From the NCBI GenBank assembly GCA_030683995.1, contig JAUXPH010000066.1, positions 1 to 64,000 on the forward strand: a DNA stretch of 64,000 nucleotides, in the 5' to 3' direction. The notes beneath the pieces were generated by a model. It saw only the letters and a program-made list of their open reading frames with translations. It ran no database searches and had not been told where the DNA came from. Below are positions 35,743 through 46,340 of the stretch, in pieces; position 1 is the first letter of the stretch, and each line of letters begins with the position of its first letter. Source of the DNA: Lutibacter sp. (lineage in GTDB: Bacteria > Bacteroidota > Bacteroidia > Flavobacteriales > Flavobacteriaceae). Both the position numbers and the translations under genes were made by a program.

Positions 35743-37343
35743 TCTTCGGGTAAATTAATGGCATTCAAAATTTCCTTAATTCTGTTTTCATCGGTATTAT
35801 AAATGGGTTCCTCCGCTTTTTTATGCGGAAACTGTTCAATCATTAATGTTGAAGAAGGGAAGGCAAATTCGACGCCCAAATTATGCGCCAATTTCAAAAT
35901 CTTCATATGCAACACGTGTTTTGATGTTTGCTCACTGTTCCAATCCAAATTCACAAAATAAACATTTACAAGAATCGATAATGATGAATCGGCAAACCCG
36001 GCAAATTCAACATTAAAAGCATCTGTTCTGGTAGCAGGATCCAATTCAATAATTCTTCTGATGCCCAGCACAAAAGCTTCAATAAGTTCGGGAGGCGTAT
36101 CGTAACGAATTCCCAAATTTGTGGTGTATCGACGGAAAGATCGCAAACCTTTATTGTTCACCACCATTTCTGAAAGCTGGCTGTTGGGAATTTGAAAAAC
36201 GGTTGTGTCAGCAGCCCTAACAGTTGTTGATCTAAAACCGACAGTTTCTACTGTGCCAATAACTGTTCCTGCTTCAATCCAATCTCCAATGTGAAATGGC
36301 TTGTCAATAAAAATCATGATGGTTCCAATAAAGTTTTTAACCGTATCCTGCGAAGCCAGCGCAATCGCGATGCCACCAATAGAAGCTCCGGCAACAACGG
36401 TAACCGGATCAACGCCAAAGAGTGTCAAAAGTTTAAGTATTCCAAGAAATATGACCAATCCCATTAAGAAATTTCTCAATACCGGAACCAGTTGATCGTC
36501 TAATTTAGACTCGGTAGAATTCGCATATTTGGCATAAATACTCATGATTACCAATACCAATTTCATGAATACATAAATCCAAAAAACAATCACCATAATG
36601 TTTATGGCTAAAAGCAAAAAGTTGTATACATCAATATGCAAAACCAATGAAGGCAGCCTGTTTTTGATAAATGCCATTAAAATCAATAAAACAATAGGGC
36701 GCGCCAATTTTTTCAAGGAAGATTTAATCTCTTCATTGGATATATTAATGATTAAATGTTGTGATTTATTCAATATCAGAAAAACAATTTTTCTAAGAAC
36801 ATAAAATAACCCGAAAGAAATTGCAATTAAAATAAGCAAGCCAAGGTATTGCCAAACTTCAACATTGAAAAGTTTTCGATGTCCTACTTCAGGAATTATT
36901 TCCTGCAATTTTTCAGAATACCAAGGGTACATCAAATCATAAAGTTCTATAACCTTGCTGGATGTTACTTTGGAGTAATACCAATTATCCTCAATTTTTT
37001 CTAAATATATTTCGGGCATTTTACTTGGAAACAACAGATACTGATTTCTGCCTTTTGTGGATGTGGTGTCTGAATACATTTTATCGGTTGGCACCGTGCT
37101 AAAATCGACTTTAAGTCCTTTAGCATCCATTATTTTCTTTAATTTGATGGCGATTTCCTGAGCTTTCATGCCATCATAACCATAAATTACGGTGGCTGCT
37201 TTTTCAGGCGCATAAGAACCGGGTTGCAAAAAATATAGATGGGTAGAAATGGTTGCGTTTGGATTGCTTAAATCGACTTTAACTTTATTTTGGGCAATTA
37301 AAGAAGCTGAAAACAATAAAAAAAATAAGAATAATTTTTTCAT
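35715..37343 (-). CDS. Mechanosensitive ion channel, MscS family
   Basis: A 542-residue membrane channel. A signal peptide (LFLFFLLFSASLIAQ) and a periplasmic domain of about 150 residues precede four hydrophobic segments. Then comes the MscS core: the pore-lining GASIGGIAIALASQDTVKNF and the beta-domain GDWIEAGTVIGTVETVGFRST. It should open on membrane tension to relieve osmotic stress. I set the start at 37343 (MKKLFLFF); the frame is open back to 37562, but that would overlap the radical SAM gene and pass through a TAAATTTG promoter. The last codons lie in a tandem duplication. Confidence 0.9.
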   Translation of the reverse strand: MKKLFLFFLLFSASLIAQNKVKVDLSNPNATISTHLYFLQPGSYAPEKAATVIYGYDGMKAQEIAIKLKKIMDAKGLKVDFSTVPTDKMYSDTTSTKGRNQYLLFPSKMPEIYLEKIEDNWYYSKVTSSKVIELYDLMYPWYSEKLQEIIPEVGHRKLFNVEVWQYLGLLILIAISFGLFYVLRKIVFLILNKSQHLIINISNEEIKSSLKKLARPIVLLILMAFIKNRLPSLVLHIDVYNFLLLAINIMVIVFWIYVFMKLVLVIMSIYAKYANSTESKLDDQLVPVLRNFLMGLVIFLGILKLLTLFGVDPVTVVAGASIGGIAIALASQDTVKNFIGTIMIFIDKPFHIGDWIEAGTVIGTVETVGFRSTTVRAADTTVFQIPNSQLSEMVVNNKGLRSFRRYTTNLGIRYDTPPELIEAFVLGIRRIIELDPATRTDAFNVEFAGFADSSLSILVNVYFVNLDWNSEQTSKHVLHMKILKLAHNLGVEFAFPSSTLMIEQFPHKKAEEPIYNTDENRIKEILNAINLPEEDETSHNKI

Positions 37344-37366
37344 TATTTGTTTGTTTAAAGTAAAAA

Positions 37367-37374
37367 CAAATTTA
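37367..37374 (-). promoter_or_regulatory. -7 promoter element for the mscS gene
   Basis: TAAATTTG on the minus strand, 23 bases before the ATG at 37343. It supports that start over the longer open frame. Confidence 0.55.
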
Positions 37375-37410
37375 GGAATTAAATTAAAGTCCTGAATTTT
37401 TGTTGCAAAA

Positions 37411-39348
37411 TTATTTTGTTTTGTTTTTCTTGAAAAATTTCCCTTTGGTCTCTTTTTTAAAGGGAACAGTGTCATTAAAAGTATCTTTTGAAGATGTATT
37501 TTTATTTTTCCGCCAGCTGTTGTTTTGAGGTAGCAATTTTTGCAACAAATCGGTTCTGCCAACTTTTGTAAGGGTATTTCTGATCCATTGCTGATTTTCC
37601 TTTTTGTACCAGAAGAAAAATCGGTGTTGGTCTTCTCTTTCCTCTTTAGTTCTTGGCGTTTTGGTTGGTTTTAGCGTATAAGGATGATACCCGCTGTAAT
37701 AAATAACCGTGGCAACCGTCATAGGTGTTGGCGTAAACCCCTGAACCTGTTCTAGTTGAAAACCCAAATCTTTGGTTTCTGCAGCCAAATTTGCCATATC
37801 TTCCAATTCGCAGGCCGGATGGCTGGAAATAAAATATGGAATGAGTTGCAGATTTAGTTTTTTACGAATATTGATGGCATCAAAACGTTCTTTAAATTTA
37901 TGGAAATAGGTAAAAGAAGGTTTCCGCATCAATTTCAACACATTGTCTGATGTATGTTCCGGCGCCACTTTCAATCGACCGGAAACATGGTTGGTCATCA
38001 CTTCTTCGGTATAAGCGTCCAATTCTTTTGGATCAGCTAATTTGTTGAACTCCGGCACCAATAAATCGTGTCGAATACCGCTTCCGATAAATGATTTTTT
38101 CACTTTCGGATGTCTGTCAACCGCTTTATAAAGTTCTGTTAAAGGTTTGTGTGAAGTGTCTAAATTATGGCAAATCACCGGAGAAATGCAAGAAGGAGAA
38201 ACGCATCTGTCGCAAATTTCCTGTACTTTTCCTTTCATTTTGTACATATTTGCCGACGGCCCGCCAATATCAGACAAATACCCTTTAAAATCGGGCATGT
38301 TCGCAACTTTGTCCACTTCTTTTAAAATAGACTCCTGACTTCTGCTGGCAATAAATTTTCCCTGATGTGCGGAAATGGTGCAAAAACTGCAACCGCCAAA
38401 ACAACCGCGATGGATGTTGATGGAGAATTTAATCATTTCAAATGCGGGAATTGGTCCGCGCAAATTGTATTTTGGGTGCGGCAAGCGCGTGTAAGGCAAA
38501 TCGAAAGAAGCGTCAATTTCAGCTTCTGTCATTGTTTCATAAGGCGGATTGATGACCAACGTGAAGTTGTTCACACCTTGTAAAATCCGGTTGGCGTGCA
38601 ATTTATTGGATTCCTGCTCAATCACTTTAAAATTGGCAGCATACGATTTTTTGTCCTTCAAACAAACTTCATGGGAATTGATACTGACATCTACCCAGTT
38701 TTTATTTTTCGGAATCTCTTCATTTTTTTCAACCAAAAAAGCAGTTTGTTTTACGGTTCTGATACTTGAAAAAGGAACGCCTTTTTTCAGCAAATTCACT
38801 ATTTCATGCAAAGGTTGCTCGCCCATTCCATAAACCAGCAAATCGGCTTTTGAATCTATTAAAATGGTTGGTTTTAAGGTATCGCTCCAATAATCGTAAT
38901 GGGTAACTCTTCTAAGTGAAGCTTCAATTCCGCCGATTAAAACGGGAACTTCAGGAAACTTTTCCTTTAAAATAGTTGAATAAACGGTAGTTGCATAATC
39001 GGGTCTGAAACCTTTATCACCGTTTGGCGTATAAGCATCATTGTCACGCTTTCTTTTGCTGGCAGTATAATTGCTCACCATTGGATCCATGCAACCGCCG
39101 GTAACTGCAAAAAATAATTTTGGCGTTCCCAATTTGGTGAAATCCTGCAAACTATCATGCACACTTGGTTGCGGCACAATGGCCACACGTAAACCATAAC
39201 TTTCCAAAAGCCGGCCAATCACTGCAGCGCCAAATGCTGGATGATCTACATAGGCATCGCCTGTAAATAATATTACATCAAGTTCATCCCAACCTCTGAG
39301 TTTCACCTCTTTGTTGGTGGTAGGCAACCAATCTGAAAGTTTATTCAT
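37411..39348 (-). CDS. YgiQ-family radical SAM protein
   Basis: A 645-residue radical SAM protein. The N-terminal domain starts MNKLSDWLPTTNKEVKLRG, typical of YgiQ. The [4Fe-4S] cluster motif is Cys-x3-Cys-x2-Cys in RGCFGGCSFCTISAHQG (about residues 316-323). The C-terminal domain contains QGFTPTPMTVATVIYYSGYHP, also typical, and ends in a Lys-rich tail of about 50 residues. Its reaction is unknown. The start is ATGATG at 39351/39348; the longer open frame begins upstream of a TATTTTTG promoter element and is rejected. Confidence 0.93.
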   Translation of the reverse strand: MNKLSDWLPTTNKEVKLRGWDELDVILFTGDAYVDHPAFGAAVIGRLLESYGLRVAIVPQPSVHDSLQDFTKLGTPKLFFAVTGGCMDPMVSNYTASKRKRDNDAYTPNGDKGFRPDYATTVYSTILKEKFPEVPVLIGGIEASLRRVTHYDYWSDTLKPTILIDSKADLLVYGMGEQPLHEIVNLLKKGVPFSSIRTVKQTAFLVEKNEEIPKNKNWVDVSINSHEVCLKDKKSYAANFKVIEQESNKLHANRILQGVNNFTLVINPPYETMTEAEIDASFDLPYTRLPHPKYNLRGPIPAFEMIKFSINIHRGCFGGCSFCTISAHQGKFIASRSQESILKEVDKVANMPDFKGYLSDIGGPSANMYKMKGKVQEICDRCVSPSCISPVICHNLDTSHKPLTELYKAVDRHPKVKKSFIGSGIRHDLLVPEFNKLADPKELDAYTEEVMTNHVSGRLKVAPEHTSDNVLKLMRKPSFTYFHKFKERFDAINIRKKLNLQLIPYFISSHPACELEDMANLAAETKDLGFQLEQVQGFTPTPMTVATVIYYSGYHPYTLKPTKTPRTKEEREDQHRFFFWYKKENQQWIRNTLTKVGRTDLLQKLLPQNNSWRKNKNTSSKDTFNDTVPFKKETKGKFFKKNKTK

Positions 39349-39357
39349 CATATTTTG

Positions 39358-39365
39358 CAAAAATA
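39358..39365 (-). promoter_or_regulatory. -7 promoter element for the ygiQ-type gene
   Basis: TATTTTTG on the minus strand ends seven bases before the ATGATG at 39351. If used, the transcript would be nearly leaderless. Confidence 0.35.
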
Positions 39366-39776
39366 CGCTAAAAATAATAATTCGTAATGAATTCATTTTT
39401 AGGGCTTTTTTTGGTGTTCTTTGGTGAAATAAAAACCAAGAATTTTAACTGTGAATTTCCTAAGTTAAAAACACAAAAGCGTCATCGCTGGAAGGAATTA
39501 ATTTCAATTTTAATGAATTTGCCCATCGACTTTCTCAATGGTGCCTGACCGGCGATAAATGGAATCAGTCTGCCGAAAAGGTGGTAACGCCCAAATAATT
39601 GTGATATAATTTCAGCATTTGGCCTTAAATTAAAATTTTTTGAACCCAAATAAATTCATTTAAAGCGGTTTCAGATTTTTACAATTTTACATTTTTACCA
39701 AAACATCACAAATCAAATTTAAGGCTATTTTTAGCTTGTTTAAGCCACTTTTTTAAAATCCGCAATTTGTTAATAA

Positions 39777-41810
<2,034 letters not shown>

Positions 41811-41835
41811 TTTAATTTAGAATTATCAATAACAC

Positions 41836-41870
41836 AAAAAATGACTGTCCTTAAAAAACAGTCATTTTTT
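41836..41870 (+). terminator. Terminator of gyrB
   Basis: Arms AAAAAATGACTGT (41836-41848) and ACAGTCATTTTTT (41858-41870) with a nine-base loop, 25 bases after the stop codon. Confidence 0.88.
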
Positions 41871-41924
41871 TATTTGCATCAACATTCTTTGCTATATTTA
41901 CTGTAAACTTCTAAAATTCTTTTT

Positions 41925-42956
41925 ATGAAAAAATTTGCACTTCTAATTCTTATCCTGGTTAGCGCTATTTCAATGAAAGCCCAAGAAGATGGCGGACTAG
42001 AATCCATACTCTACGCCAATATTCAGGATGCCAACAAATTAACCCAAGCTTATTTGAATCCGGGAATGAAAGGATTGATTTACGGTATGAACAGTGGCTG
42101 GTATCATACCGCAAAAGCACATAAAACATTTGGGTTCGACATTTCTATTGGCTTAAACGCTTCTATGGTGCCAAGTAAAGATGAACTTTTTAAGTTTGCC
42201 GATCTTGGCTTATCATCCTCTACAACGTCAACTTCACTTACAGGCGCAACTGTTGCTGGCTCAAATGCCTTGAAAGCACGGGTTAAGGTAAGCACTGAAG
42301 TTAATGGTCAACCAGTTACAAAAGAATTTGATATGCCTGGAGGTGTAAAAGAAGATTTGCCTATGAATGCCGTTCCAACACCTTCTGTACAATTTACCTT
42401 GGGTTTGCCCAAACAATTTGATGTGATGGTAAGATTGGTTCCTGAAGTTGGATCAGACGATGTAAAAGGCAATTTATTTGGGATTGGCGTTAAAAAAGAA
42501 ATCACCAGTTTGTTTGGCGTTATTGAAAAACTGCCTATACATATTTCATTATTAGGCGCTTATACCAATATGGATGTAAATTATAACATTCAAAACGACA
42601 GTTCAATTCCGGGGGAAAACCAGTTAGCTACGTTTAATTTAAATTCGTATACTGTTCAGGCCATTGCGTCCATCAACTTTCCGATCATTAATTTTTATGG
42701 CGGAATTGGCTATGGCGCAGGCAAATCCGACTTAAAAATGTTAGGAACCTATATTTTAGAATATAACACAGTTCCCGCTTCAAATAATACCGTAAAAAAA
42801 GAAATAAAGGATCCCATTAATTTAGATTTTGAAGCAAGCGGCGTTAGAGCAACTGTTGGAACCAGATTAAGCTTAGGTTTCTTTAAAATTTTTGCCGATT
42901 ACACCATTCAGGAATACAACACTTTAGCTGCGGGAATTGCCTTCAGCTTTAGGTAA
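41925..42956 (+). CDS. DUF6588 outer-membrane protein
   Basis: A 343-residue exported protein with signal peptide MKKFALLILILVSAISMKAQ. The mature chain starts with LESILYANIQDANKLTQAYLNP and follows the DUF6588 pattern: a series of amphipathic strands (GFDISIGLNASM, QFTLGLPKQFDVMVRLVPEV, INFPIINFYGGIGYG) ending with a strand that finishes in Phe-Arg. This suggests an outer-membrane beta barrel of about 12-14 strands. Its role is unknown. It is flanked by terminators on both sides, so it is a single-gene unit. Confidence 0.82.
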   Translation: MKKFALLILILVSAISMKAQEDGGLESILYANIQDANKLTQAYLNPGMKGLIYGMNSGWYHTAKAHKTFGFDISIGLNASMVPSKDELFKFADLGLSSSTTSTSLTGATVAGSNALKARVKVSTEVNGQPVTKEFDMPGGVKEDLPMNAVPTPSVQFTLGLPKQFDVMVRLVPEVGSDDVKGNLFGIGVKKEITSLFGVIEKLPIHISLLGAYTNMDVNYNIQNDSSIPGENQLATFNLNSYTVQAIASINFPIINFYGGIGYGAGKSDLKMLGTYILEYNTVPASNNTVKKEIKDPINLDFEASGVRATVGTRLSLGFFKIFADYTIQEYNTLAAGIAFSFR

Positions 42957-43013
42957 ATGCATCAAGTATTTCAAATTTACACAATTAATAATATTCATAT
43001 AAAATATTTATTG

Positions 43014-43040
43014 GGACTGCTTATTTGCAGTCCTTTTTTT
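43014..43040 (+). terminator. Terminator of the DUF6588 gene
   Basis: Arms GGACTGC (43014-43020) and GCAGTCC (43027-43033), six-base loop and seven T residues. Confidence 0.85.
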
Positions 43041-43076
43041 GTCATAAATATTACCTCCTTTTCACATAATAATTCG

Positions 43077-43084
43077 TAAATTTG
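43077..43084 (+). promoter_or_regulatory. -7 promoter element for mdh
   Basis: TAAATTTG, 36 bases before the mdh ATG at 43121. Confidence 0.5.
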
Positions 43085-43120
43085 GATTAATTTTTTTATA
43101 AAAATAAACACACATTAAAT

Positions 43121-44044
43121 ATGAAAGTAACAATAGTAGGAGCAGGTGCTGTAGGTGCAAGTTGTGCTGAGTACATCGCCATTAAAAATTTCGCCTCGGA
43201 AGTGGTATTGATTGACATTAAAGAAAATTATGCTGAAGGTAAGGCTATGGACCTTATGCAAACAGCGTCGTTAATGGGATTTGACACTAAAATTACAGGA
43301 GCAACAAATGATTATTCAAAAACGGCCAACAGTGAAGTAGCCGTTATTACAAGCGGTATCCCAAGGAAACCAGGAATGACCCGTGAAGAACTCATTGGAA
43401 TCAATGCCGGAATCGTAAAATCGGTTGTTGAAAGTTTGCTTAAACATTCTCCAAAAGTAATTATCATTGTGGTGAGTAATCCAATGGATACGATGGCCTA
43501 TTTGGCACATAAAGTTGCTGGAATCGCTAAAAACAGAATTATTGGTATGGGCGGCGCTTTAGACAGTGCGCGTTTTAAATACCGTTTGGCCGAAGCATTG
43601 GGCTGTCCGCAATCGGATGTTGACGGCATGGTGATTGCCGGTCACAGTGACACAGGTATGTTGCCTTTAACGCGTTTGGCAGTAAGAAACAGCGTTCCTG
43701 TTAGACAATATTTATCGGAAGAACGTTTGGCTCAAGTTGCTGAAGACACTAAAGTTGGCGGTGCTACATTAACAAGTATGTTGGGCACAAGCGCCTGGTA
43801 TGCTCCAGGTGCTGCAGTTTCTTCAATGGTTCAGGCTATTTTGAATGACCAAAAGAAAATGTTCCCTTGTTCAGCTTTGTTAGACGGTGAATACGGATTG
43901 AAAGATATCGCTATAGGCGTACCTTGTATTATCGGTAAAAACGGCATAGAAAAAATTGTTGAAATTGATTTAACCGATGCTGAAAAAGCCAAGTTTATTG
44001 AAAGTGCTGCAGGCGTTAGAAGCGTGAATGATTTGTTGGTATAA
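43121..44044 (+). CDS. mdh: Malate dehydrogenase
   Basis: A 307-residue NAD-dependent enzyme of the citrate cycle, of the LDH-like MDH group. The NAD-binding loop VGAGAVGASCAEY is at about 6-18, with Asp32 in LIDIKE reading the ribose. Substrate-binding arginines Arg82 and Arg88 lie in IPRKPGMTREE. The catalytic His175 is in IAGHSDTGMLPL. Arg82 and SNPMDTMAYL favour malate over lactate. The gene stands alone with its own terminator. Confidence 0.95.
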   Translation: MKVTIVGAGAVGASCAEYIAIKNFASEVVLIDIKENYAEGKAMDLMQTASLMGFDTKITGATNDYSKTANSEVAVITSGIPRKPGMTREELIGINAGIVKSVVESLLKHSPKVIIIVVSNPMDTMAYLAHKVAGIAKNRIIGMGGALDSARFKYRLAEALGCPQSDVDGMVIAGHSDTGMLPLTRLAVRNSVPVRQYLSEERLAQVAEDTKVGGATLTSMLGTSAWYAPGAAVSSMVQAILNDQKKMFPCSALLDGEYGLKDIAIGVPCIIGKNGIEKIVEIDLTDAEKAKFIESAAGVRSVNDLLV

Positions 44045-44068
44045 TACATTCTTAATATATTTTATAAG

Positions 44069-44100
44069 CTCCTCAAAATATCGGTTTTGGGGAGTTTTTT
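44069..44100 (+). terminator. Terminator of mdh
   Basis: Arms CTCCTCAAAA (44069-44078) and TTTTGGGGAG (44085-44094) with one G-T pair, then T residues. Confidence 0.8.
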
Positions 44101-44183
44101 TTGATATAGCCAAATTAAAATGATAAAATACCCTCTAAACATTTTTAACAACCAATGATTATTGTCCGTTTTTCATTTAATAA

Positions 44184-44244
44184 AATGGTTAAAACCATTC
44201 ATTAACGCAATTTTCAACACAGCCCACGGTTTAAACCGTGGGCT
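44184..44244. repeat. Two palindromic hairpins
   Basis: AATGGTT/AACCATT with a two-base loop at 44184-44199, and a perfect 24-base palindrome at 44221-44244 (left half AGCCCACGGTTT). They mark the left edge of the repeat island. Confidence 0.7.
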
Positions 44245-44269
44245 ATATAATTTAAACAATAAAAAACAT

Positions 44270-44336
44270 CTGGTGCTCGTCTGTGACGAGTACCTACTTA
44301 CTTGTGTGAACAAAACAAAGCGTTTGCAACGCGGCT
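44270..44336 (+). repeat. REP-like element, copy A
   Basis: A 67-base unit containing the hairpin CTCGTCTGTGACGAG and ending AGCGTTTGCAACGCGGCT. Copies B (44436-44504) and C (46341-46408) are on the opposite strand. Confidence 0.75.
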
Positions 44337-44435
44337 TTTAACTTTTATTAAAATCAGCATAAAGGTATATTATTTTAAAAAATACATACTATTAAAAACA
44401 GGTGCATACTTTTATATCGTTACCATATTTGTTTT

Positions 44436-44504
44436 AGCCGCGTTGCAAACGCTACGTTTTTTATAAGCCAATTAAAGTAGGCACTCGTCACAGACGAGCG
44501 CCAG
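44436..44504 (-). repeat. REP-like element, copy B
   Basis: The same unit as copy A in reverse orientation, about 100 bases away, so A and B could form one long cruciform or stem. The inner 25 bases differ more than the ends. The restriction-enzyme remnant begins right after it. Confidence 0.75.
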
Positions 44505-44530
44505 AAGAGAAAATAATCTCAAAAAGAGAA

Positions 44531-44638
44531 ATGATGATTGACACCGCTGATTTGGAAGCCCAAATAGACCAATTGGTTTATGCGCTTTATGGGTTAACGG
44601 AGGCAGAGGTTGAGATTGTAGAGAATGCAAGCAAATAA
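44531..44638 (+). pseudogene. C-terminal remnant of a type IIG-like restriction-modification enzyme
   Basis: A 35-codon frame reads IDTADLEAQIDQLVYALYGL and continues TEAEVEIVENASK before the stop. This resembles the very C-terminal tail of Eco57I-type fused restriction-methyltransferases (DxLVYxLYGLTEEEIxIVE). The frame stays open upstream as far as the edge of repeat copy B, with nothing of the enzyme before that. The rest of the gene has been lost, apparently at the repeat. No separate function is expected. Confidence 0.55.
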
Positions 44639-44691
44639 AAAAAACAGGTATAATTGAAAGGATAAAACATTTGTAACATAGCAAAAAGAAT

Positions 44692-45354
44692 ATGAAAAAA
44701 ACTTTACTATTTCTAATTATTACATCAAATCTTATTTTTTCACAAGAAAGAGAAGTAGACAAACTGATACTATTGGGAAATCAGGAATTTAATAACAATA
44801 ATGTTTCAAAAGCAAAAGAATTCTTTGAAAAAGCCTTTAAAATAGATTCATTAAATAAAGATGTTTTATTCAATTTAGCAGCAACAGAAATAAGATTAAA
44901 TAATAAAGATAAAGCTTGTAAACTTTGGCAGAAAGTTTATAAACTTAAAGATTCCGGCACACGAGATTTAATTTTAAGATATTGTGGAGAAATTGAACAC
45001 AGTGAATTTATGTTTGTTGAAGATATTGATTCAAAACCTCAATTTATATATAAAGATAAGGCAATGCCTTTGATGGTTGGCACTAAATTAAATCCGGTAT
45101 TATCATCATTATTTCTTAGAGAAAGTAAAAAGTCAGAAATTATTAAAAAGTACAGAAAGCAAAGAATATTTTTGATTTCCAACATAAACATTAGCGGAAA
45201 TTTTTATATAAGAGCTTTAATGGACAAACCAGATGAGCTAAAGATGGAAATAGAAAGCATATTTAATAAAATAACATCATTTGTTCCTTCAAAATATAAC
45301 GGACAGAATGTTGAATTTATTGGAGGATATTCTATTCCGTTTTACTTTGATTAA
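44692..45354 (+). CDS. Secreted TPR protein
   Basis: A 220-residue exported protein: signal peptide KTLLFLIITSNLIFSQ, then two to three tetratricopeptide-like helix pairs (about 25-95, with GNQEFNNNNVSKAKEFFEKA and AATEIRLNNKDKACKLWQKV). The C-terminal 110 residues form a separate mixed domain ending in GGYSIPFYFD, similar to the ends of TonB-C-type domains. Base composition is very AT-rich and the gene sits inside the repeat island. A scaffolding role in the periplasm is a guess. Confidence 0.75.
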   Translation: MKKTLLFLIITSNLIFSQEREVDKLILLGNQEFNNNNVSKAKEFFEKAFKIDSLNKDVLFNLAATEIRLNNKDKACKLWQKVYKLKDSGTRDLILRYCGEIEHSEFMFVEDIDSKPQFIYKDKAMPLMVGTKLNPVLSSLFLRESKKSEIIKKYRKQRIFLISNINISGNFYIRALMDKPDELKMEIESIFNKITSFVPSKYNGQNVEFIGGYSIPFYFD

Positions 45355-45376
45355 AGGTGTTACTTTCCGACACCAG

Positions 45377-45417
45377 CGATTTGGAAGCCCCCGCTGGCGC
45401 GAGCGTCCCGCTCGTGC
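45377..45417 (+). repeat. Left REP element
   Basis: It contains CCCCCGCTGGCGCGAGCG followed by TCCCGCTCGTGC. The core CGAGCG/CGCTCG forms a short hairpin. GC-rich, unlike its surroundings. Confidence 0.85.
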
Positions 45418-45481
45418 AACAACCCCAAAATCAAAAAAAGCATCAATAACCATTTAAATTTCTATTTTTACCTAAAAAATT

Positions 45482-46030
45482 GTGAGCAGAAAATATAAAT
45501 TCGGAGAAAAAGAGGGTGCATACTTTATAAGTTTTGCAACCGTTAATTGGGTGGATGTTTTTACAAGAGATCTTTATTTTGAAACTCTTGTTGCCTCTTT
45601 AGATTATTGCAGAAAAAATAAAGGAATGGAAATTTATGGTTATTGCATTATGCCCAGCCATATGCATTTAATTTTCCGCGCTTCATTGGGAGATCCTTCA
45701 GGTTTGATAAGAGATTTTAAAGGTTTTACCTCCAAAAAAGTCGTTGAACTCATTGAAAATAATCCGCAAGAAAGCAGAAAAGATTGGCTTTTAACTATGT
45801 TTGAAAAGGCCGGCCTAAAAAATAGCAATGTCAAATTTAGGCAGTTTTGGCAGCAAAATAACCATCCAATTGAAATTTGGTCTTTAAAAGTATTCGAACA
45901 AAAATTGAATTACATCCATAATAACCCAATTGAAACTGGCTTTGTAACTGATGCCGTGGATTGGAAATACAGCAGCGCAAGAAATTACGCAAATAACGAC
46001 CACAGCATTTTAGAAATTGATTTAAATTGA
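45482..46030 (+). CDS. REP-associated tyrosine transposase (RAYT)
   Basis: A 182-residue Y1/HUH-type transposase. The metal-binding HMH (60-62) is in CIMPSHMHLIFRA. The catalytic Tyr144 is in EQKLNYIHNNPIETGFV, followed by DWKYSSARNYA, the family's usual end. The start is GTG at 45482, giving the typical MSRKYKFGEKEGAYFIS N-terminus. It is flanked by inverted REP elements and appears intact, so it may still act on REPs elsewhere in the genome. Confidence 0.94.
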   Translation: MSRKYKFGEKEGAYFISFATVNWVDVFTRDLYFETLVASLDYCRKNKGMEIYGYCIMPSHMHLIFRASLGDPSGLIRDFKGFTSKKVVELIENNPQESRKDWLLTMFEKAGLKNSNVKFRQFWQQNNHPIEIWSLKVFEQKLNYIHNNPIETGFVTDAVDWKYSSARNYANNDHSILEIDLN

Positions 46031-46058
46031 TGATTTTGGCAGGAGGGTGATTAGTGGG

Positions 46059-46103
46059 GCACGAGCGGGACGCTCGTGCCAGCGGGGGGGCTTTCATAAA
46101 TCG
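46059..46103 (-). repeat. Right REP element
   Basis: The inverted partner of the left REP, with GCACGAGCGGGACGCTCGTG as its hairpin and a run of seven G residues. Confidence 0.85.
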
Positions 46104-46161
46104 TCACTTAAAGAACTAAAAGAAGAAATACAAGCATTGCAATAAAAATTCCCCCGCTCCG

Positions 46162-46297
46162 CAAAGTCTCCGACTTTGAGGTAGTGAATTTCAGTCTCCG
46201 ACTGCCTTTTTTTACAAACCGCATATAAAACATATACAATCGTTTAGGTCAGAGACCTAAAAACGCCATATCAAAGTTTTAAACTTTGCTGAGCAAA
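46162..46297. repeat. Cluster of small hairpins
   Basis: Five short palindromes: CAAAGTC/GACTTTG (46162-46178), CAGTC/GACTG (46192-46204), TTAGGTC/GACCTAA (46244-46260), CAAAGTTT/AAACTTTG (46272-46288) and CTTTGCT/AGCAAAG (about 46283-46297). The first two share the loop TCC. They look like decayed REP-type units. Confidence 0.6.
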
Positions 46298-46340
46298 GCG
46301 TAAATCATCCTTTATGTTGATTTTATTTATAAGTTATAAG

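Larger units (their letters stand above)
44045..44530. other. Repeat-rich spacer after mdh
   Basis: It contains the mdh terminator, two hairpin palindromes (44184-44199 and 44221-44244), and two copies in inverted orientation of a REP-like element (44270-44336 and 44436-44504). No protein gene is seen until the remnant at 44531. Confidence 0.7.
45377..46103 (+). mobile_element. RAYT transposase unit flanked by inverted REP elements
   Basis: A REP hairpin element at 45377-45417 and its inverted partner at 46059-46103 flank the transposase gene. This is the layout of REP-associated tyrosine transposases, which move or maintain REP sequences in the genome. The two REPs match over about 40 bases with few differences. 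Confidence 0.85.

Noticed and set aside
37344-37562. N-terminal extension of the MscS protein (73 extra residues)
   Set aside because: It overlaps the radical SAM gene, passes through a TAAATTTG promoter element and precedes a clear signal peptide starting at 37343.
44472-44762. 96-codon minus-strand frame across the repeat island
   Set aside because: It runs antisense through repeat copy B, the restriction-enzyme remnant and the start of the TPR gene; low-complexity product.
45370-45391. Second copy of the restriction-enzyme tail (GACACCAGCGATTTGGAAGC)
   Set aside because: It agrees with the remnant at 44538-44559 at 19 of 22 bases, but most of it belongs to the REP consensus, as the right REP shows; probably shared repeat wording.
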